This document shows, piece after piece, positions 51,666 through 59,157 of a stretch of 64,000 nt of DNA. The stretch covers positions 73,010 through 137,009 of the forward strand of contig JYOE01000008.1 in the NCBI GenBank assembly GCA_000955875.1, in the 5' to 3' direction. The first letter of the stretch is position 1, and every line of letters begins with the position of its first letter. The notes beneath the pieces are model-generated. The model was not told the origin of the DNA and did not search any database. It was given only the letters and a program-made list of their open reading frames with translations. A program made the position numbers and the translations under genes. This stretch comes from Terrabacter sp. 28 (GTDB taxonomy: Bacteria; Actinomycetota; Actinomycetes; Actinomycetales; Dermatophilaceae).

Positions 51666-52492
51666 TCAGGCGCTGCGTTGGTAGCGGGCCGGCGTCGTGC
51701 CGAGGAACCGTTTGAAGTGGCGCGTCAGATGGGCCTGGTCGTAGAAGCCGGCCTCGGTCGCGACGAGGGCCGCGGGCACCCCGTCGCGCAGCCGGCGACG
51801 CGCGAGGTCGAGCCGGCGGCCGACGACGTACTGGTGCGGTGCGATGCCGTACGCGTTGACGAAGGAGCGCACGAGGTGTGCTGTCGTGACCCCGAGGGAG
51901 GCAGCCACGGCTGCCACACCGTCGGTGCCCACGGGGTCGGCGTCGAACGCCTCTCGCGCGAGTGCCGCCACGCGGCCGGTACGCGCGCCGCGCGCGGACG
52001 CCGAGAGGGACGCCGCGGGGGACGCAGGCTCAGGCGCCCGGCATACGAGATGGGTGTGAGCCGCTCGACGACGAGGGCCAGGCGCGACTCGGCCTCGAGG
52101 TCGTCGCGGGCGACGAGGGCCCGGTCGAGCAGCGACACCGCGTGCCGCAGGTCGGCGTCCGGCACGAGCGGCGCGTCGACGGCGCGGCCCACGAGGGCCG
52201 GTGCGATGACGTCCTCCTCGAGGTAGACGACGCGCTTGCGGAAGCCGCCCGCGGTCAGGGCCCGGCCGTCGTGCACCACGTGCGGTGGCAGCAGCGTGAC
52301 ACCCGAGCGGACCGCAGTGTGGTCGTGCCGGTCGAGGTCGTAGCCGATGACGCCGTCGTCGACGACGAGCAGCGTCCACGTGTCGTGGGTGTGACCCGGG
52401 TAGGCGTGGTCGTGCCACTGCGCGTGGAAGACCTCCGCGACGCCCGCGACCGCGGGCCGCCACGAGACCGTGCGGTCGGTCAGGGGCTCCAC
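51666..52492 (-). pseudogene. AraC-family transcriptional regulator, interrupted by a frameshift
   Basis: The N-terminal ligand-binding (cupin) half is encoded from the GTG at 52492 (SWRPAVAGVAEVFHAQWHDH to VVERLTPISYAGR). The C-terminal double helix-turn-helix half (FDADPVGTDGVAAVAASLG, FYDQAHLTRHFKRFLGTTPA) is in another frame ending at 51666. Total length is 827 bases, one short of 276 codons, so a single missing base restores a normal 275-residue protein. A likely site is the G5 run at 52017-52021. Either a real inactivating mutation or a sequencing error. Confidence 0.8.
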
Positions 52493-52498
52493 AACGGC

Positions 52499-52504
52499 AC
52501 GGTA
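52499..52504 (-). promoter_or_regulatory. -10 box of leaderless promoter for the AraC-type gene
   Basis: Minus-strand TACCGT, six bases, then GTG at 52492. Plus-strand TAGGCT at 52530-52535 is a possible -10 for the divergent VOC gene. Confidence 0.55.
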
Positions 52505-52575
52505 ACCCGGTCGAGCCGGTACGGGCTCCTAGGCTGGACGCGTCCGCGTACGGCCAGCTCGAGCGAGGAGCGTCG

Positions 52576-53001
52576 ATGACCGAAGAGGGCTACCCACGGC
52601 TCATGCACACGGCGCTCGACACCGAGGACGCCCGTGGCCTGGCGGAGTTCTACCGCGAGCTGCTCGGGCTGCACTACCGGCCGGGCGACGAGCCGCCGCC
52701 CGACGGCAGCGACGACGACTCGGACTGGCTGGTGCTGCTCGACGCCGACGGGGTGCGACGGCTGGCGTTCCAGCAGGTGGACGCACCGCTGCCACGCGCG
52801 ACGTGGCCCGCGCACGACGTGCCGATGCAGCTGCACGTCGACTACGCGGTGCCGACCTTCGCCGAGCTCGAGCGGCACCGCGACCGGGCGCTGGCCCTGG
52901 GCGCCGAGCTGCGGCTCGACCGCACGGCTGACCCCGACGAGGCGCTCGTCGTGCTCGCCGACCCGGCGGGGCACCCGTTCTGCCTGCTCGTCGCCGGCTG
53001 A
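52576..53001 (+). CDS. VOC-family protein
   Basis: A 141-residue single VOC-domain protein with LMHTALDTEDARGLAEFYRE, WLVLLDADGVRRLAFQQVD and the ending LADPAGHPFCLLV. ATG at 52576 is preceded by GAGGAG. It is divergent from the AraC-type regulator and could be its target (inference). Confidence 0.85.
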   Translation: MTEEGYPRLMHTALDTEDARGLAEFYRELLGLHYRPGDEPPPDGSDDDSDWLVLLDADGVRRLAFQQVDAPLPRATWPAHDVPMQLHVDYAVPTFAELERHRDRALALGAELRLDRTADPDEALVVLADPAGHPFCLLVAG

Positions 53002-53074
53002 ACCCGGCGCTCGCTGACCCGGCGCCCGCTGAACCCTCGGTCTGCTGCGCCGCCGCGGTGTCGGTGCCGCGGCG

Positions 53075-53080
53075 TAGCGT
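53075..53080 (+). promoter_or_regulatory. -10 box of leaderless promoter for the isochorismatase-family gene
   Basis: TAGCGT, six bases, then ATG at 53087. Confidence 0.6.
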
Positions 53081-53086
53081 CGGACC

Positions 53087-53656
53087 ATGACGACCCTCGA
53101 AGGACGACCCAACACCGCGCTCCTCGTCATCGACGTGCAGAACCAGGTCGTCGCCGACGCGTGGGACCGCGACGGCGTCATCGCCCGCATCGGCTCGCTC
53201 GTCGACAAGGCGCGCAACGAGCACGTGCCCGTCATCTGGGTGCAGCACTCCGACGAGAACATGCCCGTCGACTCCGACGGCTGGCAGTACGTCCCCGAGC
53301 TGGCACGCGAGGAGTCCGAGCCGGTCGTGCACAAGCGCTTCGGTGACTCGTTCGAGGACACCGACCTCGAGTCGCTGCTCGCGCGGCACGAGGTCGGCCG
53401 CGTCGTCGTCACCGGGGCGCAGACCGACGCCTGCATCCGCTCGACGCTGCACGGCGCGCTCGTCCGGGGCTACGACGCGACGCTCGTCGAGGACGCTCAC
53501 ACCACCGAGGACCTCCGGCAGTGGGGCGTGCCCGTCAGCCCCGAGCAGGTCATCGCGCACACCAACACGTACTGGAGCTGGTCCGAGGCTCCCGGTCGCA
53601 AGGGCGACGTGACGCCGGCGGCCGAGGTCGACTTCGGTACGCGTCGGGGCGGGTGA
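53087..53656 (+). CDS. isochorismatase-family cysteine hydrolase
   Basis: A 189-residue cytosolic hydrolase with an intact Asp-Lys-Cys triad: Asp16 in LLVIDVQNQV, Lys83 in VVHKRFGDSF and Cys116 in VTGAQTDACIRSTLHGAL. Related enzymes hydrolyse nicotinamide, N-carbamoyl compounds or isochorismate; the substrate here is not predictable. Confidence 0.9.
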   Translation: MTTLEGRPNTALLVIDVQNQVVADAWDRDGVIARIGSLVDKARNEHVPVIWVQHSDENMPVDSDGWQYVPELAREESEPVVHKRFGDSFEDTDLESLLARHEVGRVVVTGAQTDACIRSTLHGALVRGYDATLVEDAHTTEDLRQWGVPVSPEQVIAHTNTYWSWSEAPGRKGDVTPAAEVDFGTRRGG

Positions 53657-53699
53657 GCGAGGCAGGCACCTCGGTGCCCGACGGGTGAACGGTCCGGCC

Positions 53700-53705
53700 T
53701 AGGGT
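53700..53705 (+). promoter_or_regulatory. -10 box of leaderless promoter for the DedA-like gene
   Basis: TAGGGT, six bases, then ATG at 53712. This favours 53712 over the GTG at 53706. Confidence 0.6.
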
Positions 53706-53711
53706 GTGGGC

Positions 53712-54200
53712 ATGCTCGACAGGCTGGCCGAGCTGCCCTTCTGGCAGGCGTTCCTCGCGCTGTTCGCGAGCGCCATGGTGCGCTCCAACGGCACCTACTG
53801 GGTCGGCCGTGGCGCGATCGCGAGCTGGCGGCGCTACCGCGGCGCGCACGGCGAGCCGACGGCGCGCGCCGAGGCGTTGCTGCGCCGGCTCGGGCCGGCC
53901 GCGGTCACCCTCTCCTACCTCACCGTCGGCATCCAGACCGCGATCCACCTGACGGCCGGCGTCATGCGGATGCCGCTGCGTTGGTACGTGCCGGCGGCGG
54001 TCGTCGGCTCCGTCGTGTGGGCGGTGCTCTACGCGACGGTCGGGCTGGCCGTCGTGCAGGTCTGGCTCGCGGCCGAGGCGGGCTCGTGGTGGGGCGTCGC
54101 GCTGGTCGCGCTCGCACTCGTCGGTGTGGTCGTCTGGGTCGCGGTCCGGCGCCGCCGCGCGTCCTCACACGATCCTGACGTGCGCGTGACGCCGGTGTGA
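53712..54200 (+). CDS. DedA/VTT-like small membrane protein
   Basis: A 162-residue membrane protein with hydrophobic segments at about 8-24, 64-82, 92-118 and 124-142. The stretch GPAAVTLSYLTVGIQTAIHL and MRMPLRWYVPAAVVGSVVWA resembles the conserved re-entrant loop and following helix of the DedA (VTT) family, but it is shorter than typical members and lacks an obvious acidic motif, so the assignment is moderate. Its stop overlaps the following response regulator's GTG. Confidence 0.65.
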   Translation: MLDRLAELPFWQAFLALFASAMVRSNGTYWVGRGAIASWRRYRGAHGEPTARAEALLRRLGPAAVTLSYLTVGIQTAIHLTAGVMRMPLRWYVPAAVVGSVVWAVLYATVGLAVVQVWLAAEAGSWWGVALVALALVGVVVWVAVRRRRASSHDPDVRVTPV

Positions 54201-54982
54201 CTCGGCGAGAGGTCCGCCTCACTACGCTGCGAGACGTGCCCAGCCTGCCCGGCCCGAGCGCCGATCCCGGCCGCGGCCTCGTGCTCGTCGTCGAGGACGA
54301 GCCCGCGATCGCCGACGTGCTGCGCCTCAACCTGCGCGCCGCCGGCTACGGCGTCGAGGTCGTCGGTGACGGGGCCGCCGCGCTCGAGGCGACCCGCACC
54401 CTCCGGCCGAGCGCCCTCGTGCTCGACATCGGCCTGCCGACCCTCGACGGCATCGAGGTGTGCCGGCAGCTGCGGGGCCGCGGCGACTGGACCCCGGTGC
54501 TCTTCGTGACGGCCCGCGACGACGAGGTCGACCGCATCCTCGGCCTCGAGCTCGGCGCCGACGACTACATCACGAAGCCGTTCTCGCCGCGTGAGCTCGT
54601 GGCCCGACTGGGCGGCGTCCTCAGGCGGACGCGAGGGGATGCCGGTGCGCCGGACGTGCTTCGAACAGGTGACCTCACCGTCGACCTCACCAGCCACGAG
54701 GTGCGCGCCGCCGGTCGAGAGATCGCCCTCACCGCCACGGAGTTCGACCTGCTCGCACACCTGATGCGACGGCCGGGCGTCGTCTTCACACGCGAGCAGC
54801 TGCTCAGCGACGTGTGGGGCTATGCCGCCACCGCGGGTGGGCGCACCGTCGACGTCCACGTCGCCCAGGTCCGCGCCAAGCTCGGCGACGCCAGCCCGAT
54901 CCGCACCGTCCGCTCCGTCGGGTATGCCGCCGAGCGGCCACCCCGGGACGGTGGCCCGGGTGCCCGGTCGGGCACGTCGTGA
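54197..54982 (+). CDS. OmpR/PhoB-family response regulator
   Basis: A 261-residue two-component regulator: receiver domain starting LVLVVEDEPAIADVLRL, phosphoacceptor Asp in ALVLDIGLPTLDG, FVTARDD and the DDYITKPFSPREL lysine, then a winged helix (LTATEFDLLAHLMRRPGVVFTREQLL, TVRSVGYA). The GTG at 54197 overlaps the previous stop; GTG 54236 is an alternative nearer the domain start. GTGA overlap with its kinase gene. Confidence 0.9.
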   Translation: MTRREVRLTTLRDVPSLPGPSADPGRGLVLVVEDEPAIADVLRLNLRAAGYGVEVVGDGAAALEATRTLRPSALVLDIGLPTLDGIEVCRQLRGRGDWTPVLFVTARDDEVDRILGLELGADDYITKPFSPRELVARLGGVLRRTRGDAGAPDVLRTGDLTVDLTSHEVRAAGREIALTATEFDLLAHLMRRPGVVFTREQLLSDVWGYAATAGGRTVDVHVAQVRAKLGDASPIRTVRSVGYAAERPPRDGGPGARSGTS

Positions 54983-56409
54983 GCATCCACGCACAGCTCG
55001 GGCGGCCCGGACAGCCCGGGCGGCTCGGGCGGCCCGGGCGGCCCGGCGGGTCGCTGTCGCGGCGGATCGTCCTGCTGGCCGTGGGGATCGCCGTCCTCAC
55101 GGCTCTGCTCGCGGGCCTGCTGGCCGTGGGGCTCACGCGCACGTCGGCCGACGACAGCGCCCGGCGCACGCTGGCACAGATCGCCGACGCCGCTGCCGAC
55201 CGCGCCGACGCCGGTGTCGTGGCGCGCACCTCGCAGACCCGCACGGTGCGCACCCTCGGAGTCCTCGGCATCGAGTCGGCGAGCGTCGGGCGCGGTGGAG
55301 CCGTCACCTCGACGAGCCGGATCGCCAGGCAGGCGCTGACACCGGCGCGGCAGCAGCAGCTCCTCGCAGGCGGGCGGGTGTCGGCTCGCGACGACATCGA
55401 CGGCACGGCCGTCCTCGTCGAAGGCCGCCCGACCGACGCCGGCGGGATCGTGCTCGTCCAGCGGCGCAGCGACGCCACCGCCGACTCCGACCGGCTCGTG
55501 CGTCGGGTGCTCCTGGCCCTCGTCATCGCCGTGGTCGTCGCCGTCGTGGTCAGCGTCGCCATCGCGCGGCGCCTGTCGAGGCCACTGCGGCGCACCGCCG
55601 ACGCCGCCCACGCCCTGGCCGCCGGGCAGCGAGAGGTCGGGGTGCCGGTCGAGGGCCCGGACGAGGTCGCAGAGGTCGCGAGCGCCCTCAACACCCTGTC
55701 CGGGTCGCTGTCGCGTTCCGAGGCCCGGCAGCGCGACTTCCTCCTCTCCGTCTCGCACGACCTGCGCACGCCGCTCACCGGCATCAGCGGCTACGCGGAG
55801 TCGCTCGCGAGCGGGGTCGTCCCGCCCGACGACACGGCCAGGGTCGGCGGCGTGGTGCTCACCGAGGCGAAGCGGCTCGAGCGGCTGGTCGGCGACCTGC
55901 TCGACCTCGCCCGCCTCGGCGCGGACCAGCCGAGCGTGGCCCCGGAGCGCACCGACCTCGTCGCCCTCGGGCGTGAGGTCGAGTCGGTCTGGGGGCGCCG
56001 GTGCGGCGCCGTCGGGGTGCCGTTCACCCTCGTCGCCGGCGCCCCCGCCGTCTGGACCGTCACCGACCCTGCACGCGTGCGCCAGCTCGTCGACGGCCTG
56101 CTCGAGAACTCCCTGCGTGTCACCCCGACCGGACGGCCGATCGTCGTCGAGGTGCGGGCCGAACCGCAGGCCGACGTCGTCGAGGTGCGCGACGGGGGCC
56201 CGGGCCTCACCGACGACGACCTCGCCGTCGCCTTCGAGCCGTCGGTGCTGCACGAGCGCTACCGCGGGGTGCGGCCGGTCGGCACCGGGCTCGGCCTCGC
56301 CATCGTCGGTCGGCTGGCCGAGGTGCTCGGCGGCACCGTCGAGGCTGGGCACGCAGCCGAGGGCGGCGCCCGTTTCACCCTGCGCCTCCCCCACCCGACC
56401 ACCCTCTGA
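54979..56409 (+). CDS. sensor histidine kinase
   Basis: A 476-residue membrane kinase: N-terminal Gly/Arg/Pro repeat (about 7-24), first helix (about 28-52), extracytoplasmic domain (about 53-168), second helix (about 172-196), HAMP linker, H-box FLLSVSHDLRTPLTGISGYA, N-box LLENSLRVT and G-boxes (GGPGLTDDD, GTGLGLAIVGRL). It acts with the coupled response regulator. The signal is unknown. The N-terminal GRPG repeat is encoded by a 50-base GC repeat. Confidence 0.9.
   Translation: MSIHAQLGRPGQPGRLGRPGRPGGSLSRRIVLLAVGIAVLTALLAGLLAVGLTRTSADDSARRTLAQIADAAADRADAGVVARTSQTRTVRTLGVLGIESASVGRGGAVTSTSRIARQALTPARQQQLLAGGRVSARDDIDGTAVLVEGRPTDAGGIVLVQRRSDATADSDRLVRRVLLALVIAVVVAVVVSVAIARRLSRPLRRTADAAHALAAGQREVGVPVEGPDEVAEVASALNTLSGSLSRSEARQRDFLLSVSHDLRTPLTGISGYAESLASGVVPPDDTARVGGVVLTEAKRLERLVGDLLDLARLGADQPSVAPERTDLVALGREVESVWGRRCGAVGVPFTLVAGAPAVWTVTDPARVRQLVDGLLENSLRVTPTGRPIVVEVRAEPQADVVEVRDGGPGLTDDDLAVAFEPSVLHERYRGVRPVGTGLGLAIVGRLAEVLGGTVEAGHAAEGGARFTLRLPHPTTL
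54998..55050. repeat. GC-rich GRPG codon repeat at the start of the histidine kinase
   Basis: Repeated GGGCGGCCCGGAC/GGGCGGCTC units encode Gly-Arg-(Pro/Leu)-Gly copies. It is a collagen-like low-complexity stretch on the cytoplasmic side and prone to length change. Confidence 0.55.
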
Positions 56410-56505
56410 CGGCTCACCGTCGCGGACGCGGCAGACGGCATACGCCAGAAGGCCCTCCGGCCGATCCCGCGGAATGTCGACCACGCCTCGACGGTTGACG
56501 ACCCC

Positions 56506-57198
56506 ATGACTACCTGGGGATTCATCGGAAGCGGCAACATCGGCAGCACGGTGGCCCGGCTCGCGGTCGCGGCCGGACACGACGTCGTGCTCAGCAACAG
56601 CCGTGGCCCCGAGACCCTCGCCGACCTCGTCGCAGAGCTCGGCCCCGGCGCCAGGGCCGCGACAGCGCGACAGGCGGCGAGCGCCGGCGACATCGTCGTC
56701 GTGACGATCCCGCTCAAGGCCTACCGCGAGGTGCCCGTCGACGAGCTCGCCGGCAAGGTCGTCGTCGACACGATGAACTACTACCCGCAGCGCGACGGCC
56801 ACATCGACGCCCTCGACGACGGCTCCACCACGAGCTCCGAGCTGCTCCAGGCCCACCTGCCGGACTCGCACGTGGTCAAGGGCTTCAACAACATCTTCTT
56901 CCAGCACCTGCGCGACCTCGCCCGCGCCGGGGACGCGGCGGGCTCCGACGAGCGCAGCACCCTCGCGGTCGCGGGCGACGACGCCGCCGCCAAGGACACC
57001 GTGCGCAGAGCGCTCGACGCGCTCGGCTACGACACGCTCGACCTCGGCCCGCTCGCCGAGGGATGGCGCACGCAGCCCGGGCAGCCGGCGTACGGCACGC
57101 AGTACGCCCTCGACGCGAACGACTGGGCCGCCGGCGCACGCCGGGTGGCAGGGGACGAGCTCGCCGGGCTCGCTGCGCAGGCCACCCGCGAGGCCTGA
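56506..57198 (+). CDS. NADPH-dependent F420 reductase-like oxidoreductase
   Basis: A 230-residue Rossmann protein with WGFIGSGNIGSTVARLAVAAG, VVLSNSRGPETLADLV (the NRG/SRG nucleotide-phosphate loop), VVDTMNYYPQRDGHID and VVKGFNNIFFQHL, all typical of the NADP oxidoreductase coenzyme F420-dependent family (Fno-like). It may reduce F420 or be a related NADP(H) reductase; the two Ddn-like genes in the window show that F420 chemistry is relevant. Monocistronic. Confidence 0.85.
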   Translation: MTTWGFIGSGNIGSTVARLAVAAGHDVVLSNSRGPETLADLVAELGPGARAATARQAASAGDIVVVTIPLKAYREVPVDELAGKVVVDTMNYYPQRDGHIDALDDGSTTSSELLQAHLPDSHVVKGFNNIFFQHLRDLARAGDAAGSDERSTLAVAGDDAAAKDTVRRALDALGYDTLDLGPLAEGWRTQPGQPAYGTQYALDANDWAAGARRVAGDELAGLAAQATREA

Positions 57199-57220
57199 GC
57201 GACCACCCTGGACAAGGTAT

Positions 57221-57249
57221 TTGGGCGCCGGCCGGAGGGCACCTACACT
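57221..57249 (+). promoter_or_regulatory. promoter of the riboswitch-terC transcript
   Basis: TTGGGC (57221-57226) and TACACT (57244-57249) with a 17-base spacer. Start of transcription is expected near 57256, the first base of the riboswitch. Confidence 0.65.
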
Positions 57250-57255
57250 GGGCGA

Positions 57256-57348
57256 CGAGGGGAGTACTTCCTCGCGCGTTCCGGTCAGTACGGCGGTCCC
57301 ATGGCTGCCCCGGTCCGCGGCCGGCATCGCCGGCGAAGGAGACCTCAG
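57256..57348 (+). ncRNA. yybP-ykoY manganese riboswitch
   Basis: The leader has the conserved GGGGAGUA of the yybP-ykoY family directly after the P1 strand GAGG (57257-57260), the middle GGUCAGUACGG and the closing GGAGACCUC (57338-57346), whose CCUC pairs with P1. TerC-family genes are a known target of this Mn2+ sensor. The 3' strand CCUCAGA (57343-57349) can instead pair with UCUGAGG (57360-57366), which covers the ribosome binding site, so manganese binding should expose it and turn translation on. Confidence 0.85.
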
Positions 57349-57368
57349 ACGTTCATCGTTCTGAGGAG
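57343..57368 (+). promoter_or_regulatory. anti-Shine-Dalgarno expression platform of the riboswitch
   Basis: A 7-bp helix (57343-57349 with 57360-57366, 10-base loop) sequesters the GAGGAG ribosome binding site (57363-57368) five bases before the terC ATG. It is mutually exclusive with the riboswitch P1 helix. Confidence 0.7.
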
Positions 57369-57372
57369 ACCC

Positions 57373-58416
57373 ATGCTCACTGCCCTGGCGCCCGCCGCCA
57401 CTGCACCCGTGGCCCCCACCGAGTCCATCGGCTCACCCACCCTCTGGATCGCGACGATCGCCGGCGTGCTCGCGCTCTTCGTCGTCGACTTCCTCATCAC
57501 CCGCCGCCCGCACGACCCGAGCATGCGCGAGGCGCTCGGGTGGTCGGCCTTCTACATCGCCATCCCCCTGCTCTTCGGCGGCTGGCTCTGGTGGCAGTAC
57601 GGCTCGCAGCAGGGAGTCGAGTACTACACCGGCTACATCGTCGAGAAGTCACTCTCGGTCGACAACCTCTTCGTCTTCATCATCCTGCTGTCGGCGTTCG
57701 CCGTGCCGCGCGAGCTGCGCCAGCGGGTGCTGCTCATCGGCGTCGCCGGGGCCCTGGTGCTGCGTGGCATCTTCATCGCCCTCGGCGCGCAGATGATCGC
57801 CAGCTTCTCCTGGACGTTCCTGCTCTTCGGCGCGATCCTGCTCGCCACGGCGATCAAGGTCGGCCGCGACGCGCTCTCGCACGCCGACCACAGCATCGAC
57901 GTCGACCGGCTGCGCAGCGTCACGCTGATCCGCCGCTTCTATCCCGTCACCGACGCGTATGCCGGCACGAACCTCACCGTCCAGCGTGACGGTCGGCGGG
58001 CCCTGACCCCGCTGGCGCTCGTCGCCGTGGCCATCCTCGGCACCGACATCGTCTTCGCCATCGACTCGGTGCCCGCGGTCTACGGCATCACCGGAGACCC
58101 GTACCTCGTCTTCGCGACCAACGCGTTCGCCCTGCTCGGCCTGCGGGCGCTCTACTTCGTGCTCGAGGGCGCGCTCGCCAAGCTCGTGCACCTCGGCCAC
58201 GGCCTGTCGCTCATCCTCGCGTTCATCGGCGTCAAGCTCGTGCTGCACTGGGCGCACGGCGTCTGGCCGGGCGTGCCGGAGATCCCGACGTTGCTCTCGC
58301 TGGGAGTCATCGTCGGCATTCTCGCCGTCGTGACGGTGACGAGCCTCGTCTCGAACCGGCGCAGCGACGGTTCCGCCGACCACGACGACGAGCCCGCCGA
58401 GGTCACGAGCCACTGA
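57373..58416 (+). CDS. TerC-family membrane protein, probable manganese exporter
   Basis: A 347-residue integral membrane protein with about nine helices. Signature motifs are GYIVEKSLSVDNLFVFIILL and GTDIVFAIDSVPAVYGITGDP with buried acidic residues characteristic of TerC/Alx. Members export Mn2+ and many are controlled by the yybP-ykoY riboswitch, as here. The ATG at 57373 follows GAGGAG. The name terC comes from tellurium resistance, which is not implied. Confidence 0.9.
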   Translation: MLTALAPAATAPVAPTESIGSPTLWIATIAGVLALFVVDFLITRRPHDPSMREALGWSAFYIAIPLLFGGWLWWQYGSQQGVEYYTGYIVEKSLSVDNLFVFIILLSAFAVPRELRQRVLLIGVAGALVLRGIFIALGAQMIASFSWTFLLFGAILLATAIKVGRDALSHADHSIDVDRLRSVTLIRRFYPVTDAYAGTNLTVQRDGRRALTPLALVAVAILGTDIVFAIDSVPAVYGITGDPYLVFATNAFALLGLRALYFVLEGALAKLVHLGHGLSLILAFIGVKLVLHWAHGVWPGVPEIPTLLSLGVIVGILAVVTVTSLVSNRRSDGSADHDDEPAEVTSH

Positions 58417-58428
58417 ACACCCAGCGAC

Positions 58429-58459
58429 CCGCACCCGGCCCGTCACGGGCCGGGTGCGG
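58429..58459. terminator. 14-bp perfect hairpin terminator after terC
   Basis: Arms 58429-58442 and 58446-58459 are exact reverse complements with a TCA loop. It lies between convergent genes ending at 58416 and 58465. Confidence 0.8.
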
Positions 58460-58464
58460 CGGCC

Positions 58465-59085
58465 TCAGCTCGTCGCGCTCGGGGTGGGGGACGCGGCGGG
58501 CGTGGCGGTCGTACTCCTGAAGACGACGACGCGTGCCGCCGGGTTCGTCGCACCGACACCGGCGACGAGCGCCTTGGCGCCCACCTTCACGCCACCGATC
58601 GACGACGCCGACCCGTGGCCCTTCGCCCGTTCGCGCACGACAGTGTCCTTGGTGACCGAGTACGTGAGGGAGAAGCCGTCCTTCGCCTTGACCGTGATCG
58701 AGGTCGGGGAGACCGCAGTGACCTCACCCCGCACGGCCTGGTGCGTGACGGGACCGCTCGCCCCGTCCGTCACCCAGCTGGCGTGGAGGGCGCGAAGGAG
58801 CTTGGCGCGCAGACCCTTCTGGCCGCCCGAACCCCGGGCACCATCTGTCGTCGCCGGGGTCTCGAGGGTGGCGCTGACGAGGTCGATGGTGTCGCCGTCG
58901 CCGCCCGCCTGGCCGGCAGGTGCCGCGCCGGGCTCGACCGCCGCACCGATGGCGCTGCTCGCCGTGCCGGTGGCGTCGGTCTTCGAGCACGCACCGAGCG
59001 CCAGGCTCGTGAGCACGAGGACGGCCGCACCGAGGGCGGTGGTGGAACGCTTGAGGCCGGTGGTCCGGCGGATGTCGGTGTTCAT
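58465..59085 (-). CDS. hypothetical lipoprotein with DUF5666-like domain
   Basis: A 206-residue lipoprotein: signal helix and lipobox LALGAC with Cys33, a long Ala/Gly/Thr linker and a C-terminal domain with GEVTAVSPTSITVKAKDGFS and TVVRERAKG, resembling the DUF5666 beta-barrel unit. Ends with a Ser/Thr/Pro-rich tail. Function is unknown. It is on the opposite strand to terC. Confidence 0.7.
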   Translation of the reverse strand: MNTDIRRTTGLKRSTTALGAAVLVLTSLALGACSKTDATGTASSAIGAAVEPGAAPAGQAGGDGDTIDLVSATLETPATTDGARGSGGQKGLRAKLLRALHASWVTDGASGPVTHQAVRGEVTAVSPTSITVKAKDGFSLTYSVTKDTVVRERAKGHGSASSIGGVKVGAKALVAGVGATNPAARVVVFRSTTATPAASPTPSATS

Positions 59086-59157
59086 GACGCCTACGCTCGC
59101 GCACGCAGGTGAAGGCCCGGTCCGGGTCGTGTTCGGATCGTGTTCGGGCCCGCTCCG

